Shown piece by piece: positions 41,638-42,690 of a stretch of DNA of 42,690 nt. Every line of letters starts with the position of its first letter. Within the stretch, counting starts at the first letter, position 1. The stretch lies in NCBI RefSeq assembly GCF_002341865.1, contig NZ_DDOV01000055.1, forward strand, positions 44,957-87,646, in the 5' to 3' direction. A model generated the notes under the pieces. That model was not told the DNA's origin and searched no databases. It worked only from the letters and a program-made list of their open reading frames with translations. A program made the position numbers and the translations under genes. This DNA comes from Clostridium sp. UBA2485 (GTDB lineage Bacteria > Bacillota > Clostridia > Clostridiales > Clostridiaceae).

Positions 41638-42690
41638 GTGATAAGAGCTGTGATTATAGAAGATGAAAGACCAATTTTAGAATTAATGAAAATAATTATT
41701 AATAAAAACAAACATTTAGATATAATAGGAGAATTTACTGATCCTAATGAAGCATTGGAGAGTATAGAGCAACTTTTACCAGATGTAATTTTTATAGATG
41801 TAGAAATGCCATGTATGAATGGAATAGAGTTAGCTAAAGAAGTAATGCGTATTGATGAAAATATACAAATAGTCTTTGTAAGTGCTTATGAAAAATATGC
41901 TTTAGGTGCTTTTCAAGTTAATGCAGTAAACTATATATTAAAACCTATTACGGAAGAAGAGTTAAATATAACGGTAAATAGACTATTAAAAAATTATAAT
42001 GCAAGGAAAAGTTTATTAACGTCAAATAAAAAAAATAAAATATATTCTTTAGGTCGTTTTAAAGTTTATGGAGATTTAGAGAAAGAAATTAAGTGGCCTA
42101 CTATAAAGGTTCAAGAATTAGTTGCATATTTTATATATAGTGAGGGAGAAGAAATAGATAAGTGGCATCTTTGCGATATACTTTGGACAGATTCACCACC
42201 TAAAAAAGCAGAACATAATCTACATAGTGCTATATATAGATTAAAAACTGCTTTTAGAGATGGCGGTATAGAAGATATAGTAAGCTACGAAAAGGGAAAG
42301 TATAGAATAGACCTTAATGATTTCTATTGTGATGCTTGGGAGTTTGAAACTTTTATTAAAAATAATCCTTTAGTTAATGAAAAAAATATAGTTAATTATG
42401 AAAAAATCATAGATTTATATAAAGGAGTATTATTTGGAAGTGAGGACTATCTCTGGACTATAGAATTAAATGAGAAGTTTGATAGATATTATGTAAATGG
42501 TGTGAAGAATATAGCTAAATATTATATGAAAAATAAATCTTACAATAAAGCGGAAGAATATTTAAAAAAGGCAGTTAAAAAAGATCCTTTTGATGAAGAA
42601 GCTCATGAATTGATAATGCAAGTATATTCTCATGTGAGACAAAAAATTAGATTGGTTAGCTATTACAATAATTTAAATAAATTATTAAAA
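41638..42690 (+). CDS. response regulator with SARP-like winged helix and BTAD repeat domain (3' end outside window)
   Basis: The frame is open from GTG 41638 (preceded by GTGGGGGATAG) to the window end, 351 codons. Residues 1-120 form a receiver with EDE 8-10, Asp54 in VIFIDVEMPCMNG and KP near 104. Residues 130-225 form a winged helix (GRFKVYG, then WHLCDILWTDSPPKKAEHNL, LHSAIYRLKTAF), and the rest is a helical BTAD/TPR-like domain (DAWEFETF, FDRYY, YYMKNKSYNKAEEYLKKAVK, DPFDEEAHE). This is the architecture of SARP/AfsR-like activators with a receiver. It follows the hybrid sensor by 184 bases and is its likely partner. Confidence 0.85.
   Translation, partial: MIRAVIIEDERPILELMKIIINKNKHLDIIGEFTDPNEALESIEQLLPDVIFIDVEMPCMNGIELAKEVMRIDENIQIVFVSAYEKYALGAFQVNAVNYILKPITEEELNITVNRLLKNYNARKSLLTSNKKNKIYSLGRFKVYGDLEKEIKWPTIKVQELVAYFIYSEGEEIDKWHLCDILWTDSPPKKAEHNLHSAIYRLKTAFRDGGIEDIVSYEKGKYRIDLNDFYCDAWEFETFIKNNPLVNEKNIVNYEKIIDLYKGVLFGSEDYLWTIELNEKFDRYYVNGVKNIAKYYMKNKSYNKAEEYLKKAVKKDPFDEEAHELIMQVYSHVRQKIRLVSYYNNLNKLLK

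Noticed and set aside
1..42690. CRISPR array, tRNA, rRNA or prophage
   Set aside because: No regularly spaced repeats, no cloverleaf-like sequence and no phage structural or integrase genes were seen on either strand.

Overview
The window reads as chromosome of a strictly anaerobic, low-GC Firmicute, most likely a Clostridium in the broad sense. This rests on very AT-rich codon use, strong AGGAGG ribosome-binding sites with frequent TTG/GTG starts, a preQ1-I riboswitch, a nine-gene F-type ATP synthase operon whose c subunit has a Na+-type ion site, and an oxygen-sensitive HgdB/HgdC-type protein pair. No species is named because nothing here is decisive, and no rRNA, tRNA, CRISPR array or phage genes were seen.

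Layout. 1-3.1 kb: a membrane-anchored alpha/beta hydrolase (cut by the window edge) with a TetR repressor and two matching operators, a transposase scrap, and a LysR regulator. 3.4-8.4 kb: a heterodimeric ABC exporter with one degenerate ATP site, facing a MATE exporter. 8.9-14.9 kb: a soluble alpha/beta hydrolase, a frameshifted gene, then a metal-handling block (ChrB-like protein, CDF transporter with DxxxD sites, second ChrB-like protein with a Cys/His tail, Fur-family repressor). The fur gene is split by an IS1595-type element that carries a HIT-family passenger gene and is flanked by an 8-bp target duplication. 15.0-19.3 kb: a preQ1-riboswitch-controlled operon, HgdB-like/HgdC-like/queD/queE/folE/queC. 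19.4-20.8 kb: decayed heme-oxygenase-like sequence and a metallo-beta-lactamase-fold gene. 20.9-24.3 kb: a three-gene set related to the two halves of plant Tm-1, a UPF0261 protein and a PF09370-type TIM barrel, preceded by an AraC regulator whose sensor domain is a copy of the same TIM barrel. 24.9-32.3 kb: a hypothetical gene plus atpIBEFHAGDC. 32.4-37.1 kb: repeats, an ArsC/Spx-like protein, and an OmpR-type two-component set whose kinase has an in-frame stop, followed by a lipoprotein and a small membrane protein. 37.1-42.7 kb: mostly empty sequence with a MerR remnant, then a large hybrid sensor protein and a REC-SARP-like regulator that runs off the end.

The most promising undescribed biology: (1) the Tm-1-like triad with a regulator that seems to sense through a duplicate of its own enzyme's fold; (2) the ATP-driven HgdB/HgdC-type reductase pair leading a queuosine-precursor operon that has no queF; (3) the ChrB/CDF/ChrB-HisCys/Fur metal block with a doubly palindromic promoter; (4) a hybrid kinase with Tyr in place of its first phospho-acceptor His; and (5) an AtpA with a duplicated N-terminal helix. 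Two dispersed hairpin repeat families sit between genes throughout, and several genes are recently or long since broken, so this is an actively eroding stretch of chromosome.
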